Source of the DNA: Leishmania martiniquensis
Lineage: Eukaryota; Euglenozoa; Kinetoplastea; Trypanosomatida; Trypanosomatidae
Direction of reading: 5' to 3'
DNA: 64,000 nucleotides
Assembly: GCF_017916325.1 (NCBI RefSeq)
Contig: NC_090161.1
Location: 203,501-267,500, forward strand
Part shown: in pieces, positions 60,367 through 64,000 of the stretch
How positions within the stretch are numbered: position 1 is the stretch's first letter
How the letters are laid out: the number at the start of each line of letters is the position of its first letter
Program-made: the position numbers and the translations under genes
Notes under the pieces: generated by a model
Database searches by the model: none
Told to the model about the DNA's origin: nothing
Seen by the model: the letters and a program-made list of their open reading frames with translations, nothing else

Positions 60367-62694
60367 TTAACCGTTACTGCACGCCTCTGACGGCGATGCA
60401 CCCGGGGCACCCTCCGGGTGCTCTTCATCGCCATTTTCCACCACCGTATGGGGTTCCCAGTTACCCTTATCGCCGGCGCCGGCATCGACGCTGTTGCCAC
60501 CAGCCAATGTCGGCTCCGCTGGCCGCTTAGGCGCTTTCCTGCCTGCGCCGCTGTCCCCCGTTGCCGAGGAGCTCTTCAGCAAATCGAAGAGCGTGCGCTC
60601 GCTCGTATACTGCACGAGGAACCGCGAGAGTCGCTTACCAGCAACGCTGGTGGCCATCTGCGTCACCTCGAGAGGATGTACCATCGTCGAAACCGGCAGA
60701 GCGGCGGCAGCAGTCGACGCAGGAGTGCCAACGGCGCTGCTAAGGCCGCTCTTCGCGGTGTCCTTGTCGTCGTCGCCATTGTCGCCGCCACCCTTTACGG
60801 TTGCTCCTCCATTCTCTTCCCCTCCTTCGTCGTCATCCGATTGCCTGACTTCCTCGCCGCTGGCGCCGCCCGCAGCCTCACCACGGCCCTTTCGGCGGCG
60901 ATTTGCTACGGCCGCTGCAATGCGCTTTACCGACACGAGTGCGAGCGGCACTGCTGCCACCGCTGCCGGCAGCACTGGACCATCCCCGTATTGCGCCCTC
61001 CAGCTCTCTTGCAGTAAGTGGGCGGCTTTGTGGTGTTCACGGATGGTGAGAGGGGGACGCAGCGGCGGGTACATGTACGCCTGCTCCTCAACCCTAGCAG
61101 GTGCTCCCTCCAGCACTACTGCAGTGCAAGAGCCAGCGGCAGCATCACCCTTCGCGGCCTCCGCTCTCTCGGCTAACGTTTCCGAAGACTGCGTGGCAGA
61201 AACGGCGCCGTCCTTCACCTTCCGCGCGCGGCGAGCGCGCGTAGGCTTCTCTGTCGCATCCGCGCCATTCCCAGGCGCCTGCGTCGTCGCATCCTCAACA
61301 CGCAGACGCCTCCTGCGGGTCTTCTTGGATGCTCCCTCCTCCCCTTCCCCTACGACGACAGCAGCGCCGCTGCCGCCGCCTTGTGCCGCGACCACGGTCA
61401 CCTCGTCATCGAGGAGTGCTGCGGCTTGCATGTCTGGGGGCTGCTTTGCCACGCGGCGCCGAGGTCTGCGCGCCGCACCGGGCAGGTGAACCTCTCCTCG
61501 CTGACGGTTCTCGCGATGCGCTGCCACATGATGCGGGTGGCCAGTCACCGGACAGAATGCGGTCGTGAGTCCGCAGGTCATGCACGGTGGAGGCAAGTGC
61601 AGCTTTCCCGTCGCGGCGCAGAATGTTGTACCACTTAAACCGCACTCCGGGCATACCACCACCACGTCCAGTCGTGGTGGAACAGCCGACGGCGCACCTG
61701 GGGCCTCTTGGCCTCTCTTATTGCTGGACGTGCGCTGCCGCTTGACTGGGGCAGCAGCCATGCTCCCCGCTGCCTCTCCGCTGATCGCGGGAGTGGACGC
61801 TGCAGTGGCGGCAGCCTTGTCGACGCCCTTCGGCTGGCGCGCCCGCCGCTTCTTGGTCGAGCCTACCCCCTCCCCTTCCGCTAAGGGCTCACCGCCAATA
61901 TTAGCTGCGGTGCCCACGCTTACCACGGATGCCGACGGTGACGCATCTTTGGCCACCGAAGCGCAACGACTGGGAGTGGCTCGACGCTTGCTAGAGCGTG
62001 CGCTGCCGAGAGCCTCTGCGGGCGCCTTGGTGCAGCTCTTTGGCATTGGCGAGGTGGCGCGATGACGCTGTGTCCTTTCCTGCGACAGGGGCTGTGATCC
62101 AGAAGCGGAGCGAAGACTCGTGCTGCGTGCGTCGATCTCTGACGCAACAACGGCTACGGCAGAAGACGCCGGGGCTGCACAAGAAGCAGCTGCAGCTGCT
62201 TCAAAGGCAACTCGACCACCCGGCAGCGCTAACAGCTCGTCGCACACCTCTTTCAAGTGCAGGCAGTACAGCCGAATGCCGTTGACTCGCAGCTTGTGCT
62301 TGGGGTCCATGGGCGCTGCCAGCTCTACCTGTCGAGCAGGGAAATCTTTCACGGCATCCTCGAATGCCTTGCGCCAAGCACTCGTGGCGGACTTGCCGTC
62401 TGTGTACGTCTTCTCGGCCGGATTGTCGCTGCGCGTAATACTGAAGGTCGGCCTCCCGCTCACCCAGCGGATAGTCGCCGTGAAGTGCAGCTCGCCACTT
62501 GTCGTTGCCGCCCACGTCCCGGTTGATGCCTTGTAGGTGAAGACGGGTTTCAACGCGTGCGCTTCGGCCTCGGGCGGCGCAAAGACGGAGCGCTCAATGG
62601 TGTAGCCGTCAGGGTAAATGATTGGCTTCCCGAACATTGTGCCGCAGTAAGTGGCGCTGGGCACCACGGTGCCGATCGACGTAATGTTCAGCAT
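60367..62694 (-). CDS. FYR-domain (FYRN/FYRC) protein with duplicated Cys/His motif
   Basis: 775 aa from the ATG at 62694 (MLNITSIGTV); the open frame extends upstream but without a convincing start. Residues about 20-55 (IIYPDGYTIERSVFAPPE) resemble FYRN, and about 73-125 (TIRWVSGRPTFSITRSDNPA and TDGKSATSAWRKAFEDAV) resemble FYRC. In other eukaryotes FYRN and FYRC mark chromatin proteins such as MLL-type methyltransferases, JARID/KDM5-like demethylases and TBRG1. No SET, JmjC or PHD domain is visible. Around residues 346-388 lie two tandem copies of C-x2-CGL-x3/4-FC-x2-TG-x2-H (CPECGLSGTTFCAATGKLH and CMTCGLTTAFCPVTGHPHH), likely to bind zinc. Elsewhere the chain is Ala-rich with many basic clusters (KKTRRRRLR, RRKGRG), consistent with a nuclear DNA- or chromatin-associated protein. 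Confidence 0.72.
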   Translation of the reverse strand: MLNITSIGTVVPSATYCGTMFGKPIIYPDGYTIERSVFAPPEAEAHALKPVFTYKASTGTWAATTSGELHFTATIRWVSGRPTFSITRSDNPAEKTYTDGKSATSAWRKAFEDAVKDFPARQVELAAPMDPKHKLRVNGIRLYCLHLKEVCDELLALPGGRVAFEAAAAASCAAPASSAVAVVASEIDARSTSLRSASGSQPLSQERTQRHRATSPMPKSCTKAPAEALGSARSSKRRATPSRCASVAKDASPSASVVSVGTAANIGGEPLAEGEGVGSTKKRRARQPKGVDKAAATAASTPAISGEAAGSMAAAPVKRQRTSSNKRGQEAPGAPSAVPPRLDVVVVCPECGLSGTTFCAATGKLHLPPPCMTCGLTTAFCPVTGHPHHVAAHRENRQRGEVHLPGAARRPRRRVAKQPPDMQAAALLDDEVTVVAAQGGGSGAAVVVGEGEEGASKKTRRRRLRVEDATTQAPGNGADATEKPTRARRARKVKDGAVSATQSSETLAERAEAAKGDAAAGSCTAVVLEGAPARVEEQAYMYPPLRPPLTIREHHKAAHLLQESWRAQYGDGPVLPAAVAAVPLALVSVKRIAAAVANRRRKGRGEAAGGASGEEVRQSDDDEGGEENGGATVKGGGDNGDDDKDTAKSGLSSAVGTPASTAAAALPVSTMVHPLEVTQMATSVAGKRLSRFLVQYTSERTLFDLLKSSSATGDSGAGRKAPKRPAEPTLAGGNSVDAGAGDKGNWEPHTVVENGDEEHPEGAPGASPSEACSNG

Positions 62695-63768
62695 TTCAGT
62701 CACTCCTTCCTCCTCCCGCTCACGGAGTCGCACTCCACAGCCGGAGTTGGCGTTGGCCTTCTGTGCGCGTGTGAGTGTGTGGGTGCGCGCGGAATTCTCG
62801 GCGCTCAGGTTATCTGAATGGCTCTCCCTCTGCGTGCGTGTGCGTGCATGTGGAAAGAGAGAGAGAGAGGAGCCGGGGGAAGCGACACGAGGAGGAAAAG
62901 AGGGAGGGCACAGAGAGGTTGGGTGGCGTGGGTGGAAGAAAAAAAGGGGGACCACAACTGCATGAAAGAGTCACTCGCCGCGCACAGTCCAAGCCTGCGC
63001 GGTGAGGGGCATCGATCTTCACCCATCGCACATCTGCGCCGACATGGGCACACATCCACACACAGGAGCGTCGCGTGAGCGGAGGGCTAGGGTGGTGGAA
63101 GGCCGACATATCTGCAGACCACATGCTTACTCCATGCTTCCCTCTCAGCACACGTCCCTGCTGGCCACCGTTCCAGAGCACCCGTCTTCCTCACCTCGTC
63201 TTATGGATACATCTCGGGAAGCGAGGGTGAGGATCGGGGGCGTGCGCCTGTGGTGAGGTTCTCTGCGTGCGCGCGCGGCGGTACACACACGCCGTCCCCG
63301 CCGCACTCACGCCGCTGTTGTGCAGAATGCCGACATTGGAAAGGGGTGAAATAACCACTGAAAGAACAACCAAAAAATATATATGACCGTCAGCGCCACA
63401 GTGACCGACAGAATCGATGACCGCAGGAGGACCGAACGGCGCTTCGGGCACGCAGACGCACACCTATACGCATAGACCTCCCTCTCTGCACGACCACGCA
63501 CGATGCGTCCACCTTCGCCTGCTTTATGCGGCTGCATGTGCGCACGCGCGTGTTGCGGCCGGAGGTTCCCCTGGCTGCGTTCGCCTCTCCCTTTTCTTCT
63601 CAAGCACGAGAGATGGCAATCTGGCTAGTGGTCCTTCGAGCAACACACAGAGGAGAGGGGCGCTTGCCCGTGCGCGGGACACAGCTCTCCGGTATTCACA
63701 CCGCAGCCACACACACATATATATGCGCATGAGCCGGCGTCCCCACACATGCACGCACCTGCATGGGC
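62695..63768. other. Spacer
   Basis: About 1.07 kb between the FYR gene and S16. It holds 5' UTR of the former and 3' UTR of the latter, with short TG and GA runs (62840-62865). No gene is recognised. Confidence 0.5.
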
Positions 63769-64000
63769 TTACCGGTAGGACTTGGTGAAGCGCGTGCGGG
63801 CAGAGTGGCGGCCCCACTTCTTCGGCTCGCAGCGGCGGGGGTCGGCGATCAGCAGGAACTTGTCGTACGCCAGGAACTTGTCCTTCAGCGCAGCCTTCTC
63901 CACCTCGTTGTGGTACTTCTGGAAGAACGCGATGAGACCCTTCGCGATCGCCTGGCGCGCGGCGTACGCCTGCGACACCTGGCCACCACCGTGTACCGTC
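63769..64000 (-). CDS. 40S ribosomal protein S16 (uS9), 3' part, runs off the window
   Basis: The last 77 codons and the stop are present; the N-terminal part lies beyond base 64000. Reading in from the edge gives TVHGGGQVSQAYAARQAIAK, matching the GGG-H/Q-V-x-Q-x-YAxRQ block of uS9, then FLLIADPRRCEPKKWGR and the invariant C-terminal KSYR, whose Arg contacts P-site tRNA in the small subunit. Codon choice is strongly biased to C and G third positions, as expected for a highly expressed gene. Confidence 0.96.
   Translation of the reverse strand, partial: TVHGGGQVSQAYAARQAIAKGLIAFFQKYHNEVEKAALKDKFLAYDKFLLIADPRRCEPKKWGRHSARTRFTKSYR

Noticed and set aside
1..64000. tRNA, rRNA, snoRNA or CRISPR loci
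   Set aside because: No tRNA-like or rRNA-like sequence was recognised by eye and no regularly spaced repeats exist. A tRNAscan and snoRNA scan would settle the first point.
1..64000. A strand-switch region or centromere-like segment
   Set aside because: All supported genes lie on the minus strand throughout, so no transcription start or convergence is seen.

Overview
The window is a stretch of nuclear chromosome from a trypanosomatid, almost certainly Leishmania or a close relative in the Leishmaniinae. Every gene I can support lies on the minus strand, none shows an intron, most have GC-rich third codon positions, and long UTR/spacer stretches rich in pyrimidine on the coding strand separate them. 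This is the layout of one polycistronic transcription unit processed by spliced-leader trans-splicing. Lineage markers agree: a uridylate-specific RNA-editing exonuclease (KREX1/REX1 type), tryparedoxin-dependent glutathione-peroxidase-like enzymes, one of them ending in a glycosomal SKL signal, and bacterial-type asparagine synthetase A. From memory, the order sphingosine kinase - GPX-like array - asparagine synthetase A - ribosomal S16 matches Leishmania chromosome 26. I could not check this.

Layout by increasing coordinate (transcription runs right to left). 1.7-4.6 kb: sphingosine kinase. 6.6-9.9 kb: large protein joining a trypsin-like fold to ARM-like repeats. 10.9-17.0 kb: 2038-aa low-complexity protein ending in a RING of GID2/RMND5 type that is split by an insertion. 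21.7-30.6 kb: two paralogous RCC1-repeat proteins. 30.6-35.7 kb: a visibly AT-richer island with a Snu17/RBMX2-like RRM protein, a 554-aa probable cytoskeletal protein and a candidate 70-aa membrane protein. 35.8-36.0 kb: an extremely GC-rich block. 36.0-36.5 kb: exon-junction protein Y14. 37.0-38.1 kb: a small putative mitochondrial protein and a frameshifted small gene. 39.4-43.5 kb: three glutathione-peroxidase-like genes (one divergent, one dual-targeted, one cytosolic). 45.7-46.7 kb: asparagine synthetase A. 47.8-51.0 kb: large conserved unknown. 51.5-52.8 kb: mitochondrial IF3. 53.3-56.3 kb: KREX1. 58.6-59.1 kb: apparent decayed gene. 60.4-62.7 kb: FYR-domain protein with a duplicated Cys motif. 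63.8-64 kb: 3' end of 40S ribosomal S16.

A dispersed intergenic repeat of about 370-430 bp occurs five times (1-82, 20573-20998, 38402-38818 inverted, 47334-47699, 58160-58543) with near-identical sequence. A second, single element at 44.8-45.3 kb resembles a SIDER-type degenerate retroposon. Gene order carries little functional information in these organisms, but several products share compartments: KREX1, mtIF3, the long GPX isoform and probably the 132-aa protein are mitochondrial; Y14 and the Snu17-like protein belong to nuclear mRNA maturation; the GPX set and sphingosine kinase concern redox and lipid metabolism.

The best candidates for undescribed biology are the protease-fold/ARM fusion, the split GID2-type RING, the GPX paralog without its resolving cysteine, the FYR protein's tandem Cys/His motif, and the mobile-looking intergenic repeat.
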